Source: Asterias rubens
Lineage: Eukaryota > Echinodermata > Asteroidea > Forcipulatida > Asteriidae
DNA: 64,000 bases
Direction of reading: 5' to 3'
Assembly (NCBI RefSeq): GCF_902459465.1
Contig: NC_047081.1
Location: 5,671,883-5,735,882 of the forward strand
Part shown: in pieces, positions 1 to 12,052 of the stretch
How positions within the stretch are numbered: the first letter of the stretch is position 1
How the letters are laid out: each line of letters opens with the position of its first letter
The notes under the pieces: model-generated
The model's database searches: none
The model's input: the letters and a program-made list of their open reading frames with translations, nothing else
Told to the model about the DNA's origin: nothing
Position numbers and translations under genes: made by a program

Positions 1-172
1 AAAACACATAAAAGGTCACAACTTTGTGTGACAAGGGTGTTCTATCTTTCTTCTCGCAACTTCAACGACCGATTGAGCTCAAATTTTCACAGGTTTGTTA
101 TTTTATGCATATTGTTGAGATACACCAACTGTGAAGACTAGCCTGAATACCAATAGTGTCCAGTGTCTTTAT
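1..172. repeat. MITE family A, right-hand part
   Basis: The sequence matches the right half of a short repeat that recurs through the window (for example 25700-26085 and 45239-45607): the words TTGAGCTCAAATTTTCACAG, GTTGAGATACACCAACTGTG and a terminal ACCAATAGTGTCCAGTG-type end. The left half lies outside the window. No coding potential is expected. From 173 to about 480 nothing is recognisable; from about 480 to 636 the sequence resembles the repeat unit described at 1151-1545. Confidence 0.7.
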
Positions 173-644
173 CAAGGGGTATTATTACCGGTACTATGTT
201 ATGTATTTGCAAATAAGATTATAGTTAGGCCGAGCTTATTATAATAAATAAGAAGGAAAAAAACAAAGGAAAAAAAAATACTGTATGTTGGAAAACAGGA
301 AAGCAAACAATAACTAGATATAGTGTTTGTAGAAACAAACACTAGGTGTTCGGCTATTGTTGGGTCAGTGTTATGAAAAAAAGTGTCGTTCAAAAAAGCT
401 CGTCAAATTGCAAAGAAATCAAAGCCAAACAGTTTTCTCGATGTGTAATAATTTTATGGTAATGCATCAAAAAGTGTACATTTCAATCTAAAAGCCTTTA
501 AATAATCACTTTTCAAAGCATTTTACAGGCACTTCCAGTTTAAAAAGGTCAAAAGGTCAAGGGAAGGTCACCAACATACCCATTTTTGTGTGAAGTACAT
601 GAGGCCCTTTCATTGACGTTTAGATTGTCAAAATAGCTTTTGTG

Positions 645-1142
645 TAGTGCTGGGCGAATAGTGAAATTTTGATATTCGGATACCGCTGGCCAACTATCAG
701 AAATTAACCGGATATTCAAATAGTTTTTTCGCCGCTAGAGGGCGCTGTTCGTTTGTGAATGAGATCGTATGGGCGGATTGATATTAGTTTTAGACAGTTT
801 CACTCGGTTCATTCATAAAAATAACCGGATCTAATTTAAAGATGGCGATTTGCTTTTTCTTTTTATCGTGATTGACTCTACGTGAAGGAAAACTTTCGTA
901 ATCTTTGAACAAAATACGTCAGAAATGTCATTGTTTTAACTCTTCACGGAGGAGGTGAGCATAGTTAAATACTTAATTTATGCTGTTTTATGCTGTCTTA
1001 ATAGAAGTTTCATAAGGATTCAGACAAAACATTCATATCAGTTTGTCGCCCGTCGTCCGCGGAAAAAAAAGGCATTTCGCGGTTACGGATAGGAAAACCT
1101 ATTCGCCATTAACAGGATATTTGAATAATTCGCCCAGGCCTA
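645..1142. mobile_element. hAT-type MITE (copy 1)
   Basis: The ends are TAGTGCTGGGCGAA and, inverted, TAGGCCTGGGCGAA. Perfect 8-bp direct repeats CTTTTGTG lie at 637-644 and 1143-1150, as expected of a hAT target-site duplication. The interior has no ORF and is rich in ATATCCGGTTAAT-type inverted motifs. A second copy in the opposite orientation is at 54684-55318. It has split a copy of the 139-bp repeat described at 1151-1545. Confidence 0.8.
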
Positions 1143-1150
1143 CTTTTGTG

Positions 1151-1545
1151 GTATAGGAAATGTGAACTGATGAATAATGACGACTGGAGAAGAGACTAAC
1201 TAACCGGAAGGGATTTTTTTTTAAACACCTTGAAAACAGACTACGTACCTAAAGCCCTTTCATATGATGTAGATTGTCGAAATAGCATTTGTGGTTGAGG
1301 GCATAGGAACTTATGCATAAAGAAGAGACTAACTAACCAGAAGGGAAATGTTTGTTTGAAAACGCCTTGAAAACAGACTACGTACGTTAAGCCCTTTCAT
1401 ATGATGTAGAGATTTTCAAAATAGCTTTTGTGGTTGAGGACCTTATGCATAATGACGACTGGAGAAGAGACTAACTAACCGGAAGGGAAATGTTTGTTGA
1501 AAACGCCTTGAAAACAGTCTACGTACGTAAAGCCCTTTTATATAA
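1151..1545. repeat. Tandem repeat, about 139-bp unit
   Basis: Units begin AAAGCCCTTTCATATGATGT near 1251, 1390 and 1530, each followed by a TTTGTGGTTGAGG block, a GAAGAGACTAACTAACC block and a CTTGAAAACAG(A/T)CTACGTACG block. The first unit begins near 593 and is interrupted by the hAT MITE. Diverged copies lie at 6400-6600 and about 35700-35850, so the unit is also dispersed. Confidence 0.7.
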
Positions 1546-1897
1546 TGTATAGTGAATCGAAAAGAATAATTGTTAATAGCTCGTAAAAATGCAAAGAAAT
1601 CAAAATGAAAACGGATAACTTTCATACATTTAATTATTTTATTTCTACCACTATATTCAACGGGATCTATAAACAACATACATACAACAAATATTCACAA
1701 GAAAAAGCCAAGCTGAAAATCTTTTTGCTCATGAAAAATTATAGGATTTTTCAAAACAATAAACTTTCGTTAAACAGCAAAATAAGCCATGCCATTGTTA
1801 ACTTTAGACTATTGAAAGAGGCACTTGTTTTAAATCAAAATGTAAAACGAAGACAAATCGAGGAAATGGCAAACCTAAGCCCCTCGTCAATTTTGAC

Positions 1898-2277
1898 TTA
1901 AAGGGAAGGTACACTATTGGTAACTGTCAAAGACCAGTGTTCTCACTTGGTGTATCTCAACATATGCATAAAATAACAAACCTGTGAAAATTTGAGCTCA
2001 ATTGGTCATCGAAGTTGGGAGAAAATGATGAAAGAAAAAACACCCTTGTTGGACAAACCCGTGTGCTTTCAGATAGGAATAAGAGACTTCTAGCTAGAAG
2101 AAGTCTTTTATTATTCTAGTGAGACATTACCTCTTTCTCAAAAACTACGTCACTTTAGAGGGAGTCGTTTCCCACAATGTTTTATACTATCAACAGCTCT
2201 CCAATGCTATGTTACCAAGTCAGTTTTTAAGGTAATATTTGTTTTGAGTCATGACCAAACGTGTACCTTCCCTTTAA
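1898..2277. mobile_element. MITE family B, full copy
   Basis: The element is bounded by TTAAAGGGAAGGTAC and its inverse GTACCTTCCCTTTAA, so the ends form inverted repeats with TTAA at the outside. The interior resembles MITE family A (AAATTTGAGCTCAATTGGTC). Other copies are at 42692-43038 and, split by a later insertion, at 31618-34041. No ORF. Confidence 0.75.
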
Positions 2278-3616
2278 AACATAAAATGAGTTAAGCAATA
2301 TTTCTACCTGTGGCTGTGGTTGTATCATGGAAATGAGGAATGCAACACAGTGAGTGGAAATCTGTCACTGGATCAAAAACCATTCCGCTGATTTTTTTCA
2401 TAATTTGCTGTATGCTGAAGAGGCAAAAATAACAAGAAAGTTAAACAAAGTATCTCGAGGAAAATCAATTTAAGCTGAAACTGTTAAAAATAAAGTCTTT
2501 AAATTTATTATGATAGATTAATCAGTTAACCAGCTGTTTGAGGGGGCTAGTAAAAAAATCAAAGTTAGGAGTTGACACAAGGAAAAGTTAGTGGAAAATG
2601 CAATTATACTGTTTTTGAAACACACAACTTAAAAATGAAACAAAAGGAAAACATCACCGCAGGCTTTTTTAAACACGCTTAATTGTCATAAAACATGACT
2701 CACATAAAACTTAACATAGGCTGACCATTATTTCTTACAAGTCACACAGTTTTACCTCACCGTTCGACAGCCAATGGTCATGAATACCAAACGTTCCCTA
2801 GTTCAAAAACATTACCACATTCACCAATTAATAATAAAGGATAGCCTTTATAACACTCGTTTTGAAAGCATTGATTTTCACGCAAAGCTTACCATTATCA
2901 CCGTGTAGACTGCCATTAAACGGTCCAAAGCACCCTTTACTTTTGGGCACTGGTTGATCAATGTTACGTCTCTGCTTCTCTGTGTTTGATCAAAACACGA
3001 CCAATGGCGTCTTTTTCTGCTTGTATTTTCTCACGTAATTAGAAGTATTACGAACCACTGAAGTAGGTGGCCATCTCAGCGTAGCTTTGTCTTCAATACC
3101 ACCTTCACCATTAAGCCATCAGAAGTGCAAAAAGGAAACAATTTGACGCATAAAATTCAGTGGCATTCGTTTCCGTTGCGTAAGTTCCACCATATTGTTA
3201 TATGCATTGATCATCGGTACAGCGTAATAACACGCACGGTCGGAATCATAAACAACAGCGTAAACAGACGACATTCTCATTACTGTTTCATTCGTGCTGT
3301 ATGTAGGCGCATCCAACAGGCGCGGCTATAGATTTGTTAAATCTTCAACTTATGTTTTGAACATGTTGTGAAGGTCACAGTGGGGTCATGTCTGTGAAGC
3401 GTTCAAAGCTCTTTGCAAGACCTTTCCGATGAGGTATACAGAGCTGCCAACCTTACATTGAGAAAATCAGTATTCTGAAGCCTAAAGATCAGTATTCTGC
3501 CAATGAAATAAGTATTTTTCTGCGCGACACCACTCGACTACCCTTTGGTACTTTAGCTACCTTTACGCATGCTATTCTTATCGTATAATCACAGCTAATG
3601 GCCTCACAATTCAAAC
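2278..3616. other. No gene recognised
   Basis: AT-rich sequence with only short overlapping ORFs on both strands (for example around 3119-3331) and no splice-linked or family-like translation. I see no RNA gene and no clear repeat here. It separates MITE family B from the hAT-like gene. Confidence 0.5.
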
Positions 3617-3736
3617 CTACAAGATTAACTGCCTGTTGTACATGTAGACTGCAGCTGCCTTTTTGCAGTTTTGAAGGAGATTGTCGGGGAACTGCATCTG
3701 GTGGCACAATATCTTTTTGGACTGACTTTGTATTTT

Positions 3737-5005
3737 CTACGTAAGGAAGTCTGAGAGTGTCTGAGTACTGAGGCTTGGACGAAATACGGTGGCATTTTTT
3801 CTCACCAGACTGAAAATCCTCTCATCATCTGCATTGCTGTGGGGCAATGAGAGTATTGCCAGCATGACCTTTGGGAGATGGACATACTTGAGCTGGCCAG
3901 TTGACTTGTCTCTTATACCAGCGATATCCACCCATGCTTCATCTGATCTTTTATCTAGAGACACATTTTCAAGTTTATCAATCTGAAACTGTGCAAACTC
4001 CACTTCAAGTTCATCCAGTGCTTCTTCCATGAACTTGAATCTCTTAACAAAAAAGGAGAGTGATGAATATGTAACTTCCATTCTGTTATTTGGATTAGCA
4101 ACTCTTGCATGCAGAAGCACTTCATCATCCAGGGGAAACTTACTGATTACATAGTTACAGACAGCAACATAATACTCTCTCACAGATGTGTGGAATTCAT
4201 CCCTTTCCTTGGATGAGAACTGTGCTGCTGCAAGAAAGTCTCTTACATTCTTCCCAACAATGATATCTTCATCTGCTTTTTGATTGCATCTCTCCTTGTA
4301 GTCACATAACTTGAGTGATGAAGTACTAACAATCACTGCTGGTTTGACAAAGCGAAGCAAGATGTCACGTAGGAAGTCTTGCAACTTCTCATGAAGGAGG
4401 TGTACTTTAGGTGCGTCTTCTTGAAGCTCCAAGTTCAGTTTGTTGAACAGAGGAATTGTTTGCAGGAGAAAGATACAGTACAGCTTATTGTAATCGTTAT
4501 TGAGTTTGGCATGAATTCCAGCAGCTTTACTCAAAGATGCACTTGCTGAACTGCCTGCTGTGCCACTGTTTCTCTGCACTGACTTGGAAGTACTAACATT
4601 TTTAGTTTCTGATGATTTGTGTGACTTCTTTGAAGTGGTGCCTTCTGTCATAGAGAGTGAAGTGACCGTCTTTCTACTGAGCAGACCTGGTGTAGTCTTC
4701 TTAACAGCCAATGTTCCTCCAGAGCTCTTTGATGATCCTGTAGATGCAGCAGTTTTCACAGCCTTGTGTGCCACTTGACCTCTAACACTTGTCTTTGAAC
4801 TTGCAATTAACAGTCTTGGTGCAGCACTAGCTGTGCTACAGGTCTGTGAATGTGAAGAGTTTTTTTTTTTTTTGCCCTGTCCACTGTCAGCAGAGGGTGG
4901 AATGGTCTTTGTAGAAGATATGTGAGCAGTGACTGCTGGGCCTTGGTGTGTTGCAGTGCTACTAGAAACCTTCTGTCTCTTTGGCAATTTGGCACTCTCT
5001 TCCAT
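3737..5005 (-). CDS. hAT-transposase-like protein, C-terminal dimerisation region
   Basis: An uninterrupted 422-codon ORF. The first ~165 residues are low-complexity Ser/Thr/Lys-rich with no visible BED zinc finger. The last ~50 residues carry the hAT C-terminal dimerisation signature (LPKVMLAILSLPHSNADDER, then IFS and VFRPSL). The TAG at 3737-3739 looks premature: reading on in the same frame for 39 more codons to the TAG at 3617-3619 gives a further hAT-like tail (FPDNLLQNCKKAA). So this is either a recently stopped transposase or a host-type protein derived from one. The three-residue DDE catalytic set cannot be identified. A run of 12 T at about 4860 encodes a Lys run and is prone to slippage. 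It lies upstream of and opposite to the RASSF gene. Confidence 0.65.
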   Translation of the reverse strand: MEESAKLPKRQKVSSSTATHQGPAVTAHISSTKTIPPSADSGQGKKKKNSSHSQTCSTASAAPRLLIASSKTSVRGQVAHKAVKTAASTGSSKSSGGTLAVKKTTPGLLSRKTVTSLSMTEGTTSKKSHKSSETKNVSTSKSVQRNSGTAGSSASASLSKAAGIHAKLNNDYNKLYCIFLLQTIPLFNKLNLELQEDAPKVHLLHEKLQDFLRDILLRFVKPAVIVSTSSLKLCDYKERCNQKADEDIIVGKNVRDFLAAAQFSSKERDEFHTSVREYYVAVCNYVISKFPLDDEVLLHARVANPNNRMEVTYSSLSFFVKRFKFMEEALDELEVEFAQFQIDKLENVSLDKRSDEAWVDIAGIRDKSTGQLKYVHLPKVMLAILSLPHSNADDERIFSLVRKNATVFRPSLSTQTLSDFLT

Positions 5006-6040
5006 CCTTCGTTTTCCTCCGACACATTGTCCTGTGTGTTAGACCTTCCTTCCTCATTGAAAATATCACAAGCCTACATGTACGTACATATTCATGCCTT
5101 TGTCATTCAGAGTATGCACACATTGTTTAGAAAAACATTGTAACAACATGAGAATGCTGTTAGTGTATAAATTATACATTGTATACACATGTCTATGACC
5201 TATATTGTACATCTTACATCACAATAAGAGCTAAACCTTCTCATCTCGAAGCCTCGGCTTTGGATTTAGCTTGAGGCTCTGTTCTCTTGTCTGAAACCCT
5301 TGGCGCTGAATTACACGCATGCGCAAAAACAACTGCGGGGCTAAGCTAGCCTGAGCAGAATCCAAAGCAAAATCCAGTCATTTCAAAAAGTGCCATAGTG
5401 TCTTCCCCTATGCCTGCCCAGCCATTCATACACTTCCCTGCATGTAGGCCTACCCTGGTATGTGTCACACACAGTCTGCATTGTTGATTGTGTGCAGCTT
5501 GGTTTTCACATGGCCCTAACTTATTAGTTTTTCTGTCATGTCTGTACAAGTTCTTTCATATTTCTCATTTTTTAAACATTATGTAAGTACACAGTATTTG
5601 ATGCATCCATCCTTGTTGCTGTGTGTCCATGGAATCGCTATTTAAGGCTGATTTGTACACATGTACCTAGGCATGATCTGACAATCAACAGCACACAACA
5701 ATTCGCATTTTACATGAAACTATGTTTGGCCATTTTAGCTTAGACTGCTCCTAGCTTAATTCACACAACCCATGGGGATACCTGTACCATGTCACTTATG
5801 ACTACTGTCCACCATGCTTTTCATTTTGGAACTCAAATTAACATAATTATTTACCTTGACTTCCCATGGCTGTCCAAACTGGAAGTAAACAAATTATTTG
5901 AATTTTCTTATCGTAGGCAATAATAAAAGGGAATTCAGTCTTAGTTTCTGAGGATGAAATAACCTTGGCTCTCTGCCTACTAATCTTAATGATAGTATGT
6001 GTTTAATGAAACATTTATACAACTTTTTTTTTTTGTACAG
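5006..6040. other. Region upstream of RASSF; no gene recognised
   Basis: No supported ORF. The sequence probably holds upstream non-coding exon or promoter sequence of the RASSF gene, because the first coding exon is preceded by a plausible acceptor (a T run then GTACAG, 6028-6040), implying at least one non-coding exon further left. I could not place that exon. Confidence 0.4.
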
Positions 6041-6101
6041 TTGAATGGCAGTTGGATGAGATGTGTTGATTCTTGATTTACACATAAGAGACTTTTACAG
6101 C

Positions 6102-9100
6102 ATGGATTCTCAGGAGGTAGAGGAGCATAGAGATAGAATGTATAAGACCATAGTACAAAGGTAATTACCCAGTGTATCATTCACCATTTCAATACCATTG
6201 TCCAGTTTACTCGACCACGCAATGCAAGCACTTCCTTACCATTGTCAAGCGAGTTTTCTCGACAATGCACTGTGTTGTGTCTCTGTACCATTGTTGAGTT
6301 TACTTGACAAAAAACGAAAGGCCCTGTGTTTGAGAGCCTGTATTTATTTTGTTTGGCGCCCTCTGTTGTTGGGTTTTTGATATACATTTTACTTCAAAGC
6401 ATTTTACAGGCACTTCCGTTTAGACAAGTCAAAAGATCAAGAGAAGGTCACCAACATATCCATTTTTATGAAGTACGTGAAGCTCTTTCATATGATGTTA
6501 AGATTGTCAAATAGCTTGTGTGGTTGAGGAAATATGAACTTATGAAATACTGACGACTAAAGAAGAGACTAATTAATTGAAAGGGGAAATGGAGCGTGAC
6601 ACTATACTACACGTGTTGATGAACAATTTTTGTGTAGTTCTTTAGATATGAATTTCTTATCTACTTATTATTATTGTTATTCCAAAAACGAATTTTAAAA
6701 AACCCAATGTACAACATGTACAACATTTACCCTCTGGCTTAAACCAGCAGGAACAAACTTGTGAACATTTGAGCTTGATTGGTCGTCGGAGTTGCGAGAT
6801 ATTAACAACAAAAAAAGACACCCTTGTCACACGAACTTGTGTGCTTGATTTCGAGACCTCAAATTCTAAACTTGAGGTCTCGAAATTAAATTTGTGGAGA
6901 ATTACTTCTTTCTCGAAAATTACGTCACTTCAGAGAGAGCCAGTTCTCACAATATGTTTTAAACTATCATCCTCTTCCCATTACTCGTTACCAAGTAAGA
7001 TTTTATGCTAATAATTATTTTGAGTAATTACCAATAGTGTCCACTGCCTTTGCGTCATAATGACAGCTGTTTTTTTCTTTCAAATTGTTAATTTTGTTTA
7101 TGCTAACGAGAATATAGGATATGAGGGAATTCATAGTGGGGTATCAATAGAAACTTGGTTTGTGGTAACAACATGTATGTATACTTGCCAGTTCTTAGAG
7201 AACTGTCTTTCTTATTCTACTATGTCGGTAGTGCAGTTTATTACGATCCTAGATGCTAAAGTACACAAAGTAGTCCCAACCTTGTACTTGTTTTGTTTGT
7301 TTTATTTGTTTATTGTTTGTATTTTACAGTTCATCATTTGCTCTGAATTTGAAAACGTTCAATATATACTTCAGTGACAGCAAACTGAATCAACAGCTTC
7401 AAATAGTACAGGTATGTACATGTACGAGGTTTAATGCCCACTGCCATTAAAAATGCATTCTGTGAGTGCTTTATTAAAATCACATGTGTACATGATTTTA
7501 ACTTGAAATGTTTTCCTGAAGATGATTGCTTTTTGGTACATTCAATTACAAACATGAGACATATTTTAGTGCAGACATTATTACAAGACTACTACATGTA
7601 TGTGTGCCCATATTGTTTATTGATAAATACATCGGACAGTTTTGCTATTCCTATTGGTGGAGAGCACGTCACATGGGTGCGTATTAACCTTTGTTTATGA
7701 CCAGTAAAAAGTGTTGAAACATGGGCGTGACACACGAGCTTGCACCTGTTGCAACGGCTGAAACAGTTGTGCCACATCACACAATACACGCGACGGGCAC
7801 AGCATTCCCTTATAAGGAGTTGTTAACCGGCCATTTCATAGCTGGAGGGGTAATGCGTTAAAAGATATCATTGAAAAATTATAATTTTTGCCTTTTTTTT
7901 ACTTTATGACCAAAAAGTGTTGACTTTTTTTTGACCAAAAAGGTATTTATGAATGGGAATCAAAGTGTTTTGAATCGTTTTCAACAAGTGGTTTAAACCT
8001 GCTGTGGCCTGGTTCTTGATAATTTACCTCGACTGCGTCTCGGTAAAATTATCAAGAACCAGGTCTCGTTGGGATTAAACCACTTGTTGAAAACCTCATC
8101 ACCACACATTGATTTACTCATTTAAATAAGGGAATAAAAGGGTGGCGACGAGTTTTTCAACGTACGTTTAAAGCCGGCATGGTCGGCGGCCGTCGGCAAG
8201 GGCCTTTATCGCACGACAGCGACCCTGCAAGGTTTTAAACAGACATTGAAGAACGAGTCACGACTCTTTTATTCCCATTCATAATTGTTCTTTTGTTAAA
8301 AAAGCGTAAACAAATACAGTTATAGACACTTTAACAATTGAAAATTTGAGGTTTGAAATATTATTTTCCATAACTTTGTGAAGCATCTGTACGAGGCGCG
8401 TGGGTTGTGTGTACGCGTGCGCGCTTAGATCACGCGCTGGTAGCTTTGATTTGCGCGTTACGCGTGATAATCTTGCGCGCCCGACATGCGGAAGCCAGCT
8501 CAGCGTGCATAAACAGAGCTCCAGTGTACATTAACAAAAGGTTTATGCACACCCACGTGATGCGCTTTCCACCAATAGGAGTAGAGAAACTGTCTGAGGT
8601 ATTTATGAATTGTTTTTCTGAGATGGCTCCTGAGTTAGCATATATGCTCATTTTGAAAGAAACTTGTGAGTTTGATGTATACATGTACTTATGATTGGTA
8701 TACATGCTGGTGACCGACTGTTTGTGATTCTTTATTTGAGATCCATTTTGACTGGCAATGTGTGCTCTTTGTAGGAGAATGGGGTTTACATTCTGTTTGG
8801 AATGCTAAAGATTTACTGGGGAACTCAGAAGGTGATACGACTGAAGAAAGAAGAATTGAGTTGGAAAAGGAAGACTACACGCCTCGGGTATGACAGTGGG
8901 CTTGATGAAAAGCTGATGAGTGCTATGGGAAGTGGTGCTAAAAACAGACGCTCGCTGACAAGACAGCATGAAAGTCTGCCTGAGTTCTCTGCTAATGATG
9001 GCAATGATCATGATAGCCAGGATGACCAAGAAAGAACCCAGAATAGTTCAGACACTACTGCACGAAGAGATCGTAACTCAGATGCTGGTTTAGATTATTG

Positions 9101-12016
9101 GAATAAACAGGCAGTGAAAAGAAATGATGACAAAAGGAGTGAGAAAGGTGACACTGGGGAAGAGGATGAAGAAAACACAGTGGACGAATCTTTTGGAAGA
9201 ATGGGACTTTCTGTAACAATGCCTCGCAAGTGTAACCTACAGAGAAGAACTATGTCATTTAGTGGTCATCTCTACAATAGCAAAGTAAGGGACTAACTTC
9301 ACCTTTACTGTGCATGATTAGCATATGCACCATGTAGTTCATTTTCTTTTAATACAAAATAAATTTGAAATAAAAGTTGCATCCCCTGAAGGTGATCCCT
9401 GGCTGCCGCTTCCTAGATTGTATTGTAAACTTGGGTGTGATCCCTAGCTAAACGACAGTAATAGTGGTATGGCTTTTTTGAATGGCACCCAAACAAAGAT
9501 ACGGTAAAAAAAGGGGGAGAATGCCAACACGGGGCTAGATAGCTCAGTTGGTAGAGTGCCAGTATATTAACCTGGAGGCCGTTGTTATGTTCATTACAAA
9601 AAAACAATACTTGTATCTTGAATAATACAACGTTGTAACAAATAAAGCTTTAAAGCCTTCTGTTATAACTTAAATGCATTCAACTTTTGATGTGCATTTA
9701 ACAGATTGAATCCAACTAACCCTCTTGTTTAAGATGTTAGTATTGAAATTGTGAATCTATTCTCAATAGCGTAGTTACACCTAATTCTTTCCAGACAGCA
9801 GTATTCAGACCAAAGTATGGAACAATCTCTAATGTCAGGGTTTCAAGCAGACAGACAACATCCGAAGTCATCAGTATGCTACTGAAAAAGTTTGCAGTGG
9901 AAAATGTTCCTGAGGAGTTTAGTCTTTTCTGGGTTTTGCAGCATGGAGGTTTGTATCATTTGATATTGAAGTTTAATCAACACGAACAAGGTATAATGTG
10001 GTCAAAAAACCCACTGACAACCTACATTGGATGTTACGCATAATAGATTTTATCAAAATTAATTTGATACATTCATTTATACTTGGCAAGGTACAATCGA
10101 GATGCACTTAACCTTGCTCAATGTTCATTTTTTCCTTATCTTGTTTTTCTTGATTCTACTTCAAAATATGAATATTATAGGCTCTGACCTTTCCCAAATT
10201 AGTCAAAGATGGTTGGCATAAGTGGACTGTCCTACAGCATAGTACATAACAAAAGGGTTGGTGTCTCAGGTTGTACATGTTGTAGTGCACTTGTATAGTA
10301 TTTGACAGATCACCGGCTAGAGCATTGCAGCAGCCATTCTTTCTCTCTTTGTTGCAACCAATATTGCTATTTCTCCATTGTATTTATTTTGTGTACAATC
10401 TTAGCAAGATCTTATTCTATTGAACAAACCTTTGTTTTGCAATGGTTGTCATGTTTCTTGTTTCAGAAACCCATGCATTCCAGCCCAATGACTTTCCATT
10501 GTTAAAGAGAGTACAGCTTGGACCTGATGAGAACGTGGCCAAGATATTCATCAAGGAGAAGAAAGCTGGTGAAGTATCTCCTGAGGTACAGTTGTTTTTC
10601 CTTTTCTGGGTCACATGTTTGTTTAGCTCATTACATGTACAATGTACATATATACGCTTGAGGCTGAGTTACAAAAATTTAACATAACATCAAAATGTTC
10701 CGTTTTTTTTTTGTATCATTGGACCCAGCACCAACGCAAGTCATGTCTCTTGGTATGGGGGAAACTTGGCTTATTGACATGTCATCTGGCATCAGACTGC
10801 TATGCAAATCCAACAGTGTGCTGCGAAATAATAGCAAAGATGTACAAATTCAAAACATTGTTCTGGTGTAGAAATACTTATTTTTAAGTAAAAGAGATGT
10901 GTTTTTGGAATCTTTTTTATTATTGGCAAGCTGTAGAGCATTGCAAGCCTATGTTATACCAATTTCTGATCGGCGTCTGTCCGTTTGGCCGTCCGCGTTT
11001 TTGGTTTAAGTTTCAGACTTTGAGTTGATTTATTTTTGGTATGTACATGTACAAACCCAAGTGAGATTGTTATATATACTTGTCAGTAATTTTCAGATAT
11101 GTCTTCCAATATTGTTGAAGTTTTGGGAATAAACAAATGTTAAAGTTTTTGGAATAAATATTTTTTGCAAGTTTTATTTTCAGGCTCAAACATTGACATC
11201 TGGATTTTAAAGAACCAAACTCAAAGTTAAACCTTAAAGTTTTGTAATAATTTATTCAAACAAAAATCAATTTCTCTGTCACTAGTTTCAGTTGAATGAG
11301 ATGAAACAATGAAGACCTTAAATGGTCATACATGTAAATCCTTATTGCAATGATGTTCTGACCGGACACTTAAAACAAATATTGCTTTTTACATACAGAT
11401 ACATATGAAAAGATAAATTTTATATTAATTATAATAATTCGGGGGGCTAATCATCCTTACTCACAGCTAAGAGCTGGATTGCGAAGGACGCGGCTACAAC
11501 GTGTCGAGAAGCTGGCATGCAAGGGCGCCTTTGGCTGCCAGCCACATCAATCCATTATGACCGCGGAGCACAGCCAAAGATCGAAAGTGTTTGATTTTTT
11601 TCCCGAGGGAGGAAAACCGGATGGTCTGGAAAACCCTTGTGGCACAGCAGAGAATCAAGGCACAACTCAACTCACATACCACCTAAAACTCAAAGAGTGC
11701 ATCACTGGATCCAGTTGAATGAGCTGAAACAATGAAAAACTTATGGTCTTAACTCCTTATTGCAATGATGTATTGAATTGAAACTTAAATCAAATATTGC
11801 TTCTTACATGTAGATGCATATGAAAAAAAAAACTCAAAGAGTGCATCACTGGTTCCAGTTGAATGTGCTGAAACAATGAAGCCCTAAATGGTCATAACTC
11901 CTTATTGCAATGATGTATATTGACTTGAACTTAAATCAAATATAACTTCTTGCATGTAGCTTCATACGTAAAATTTAAATTTAAAGAGTTTATCACTGGT
12001 TCCAGTTGAATGAGCT

Positions 12017-12052
<36 letters not shown>

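Noticed and set aside
8802..9296. Single-exon 164-aa gene starting at the ATG 8802
   Set aside because: The conserved RASSF reading begins upstream at the acceptor 8775 and leaves at the donor after 9284; it is exon 3 of the RASSF gene.
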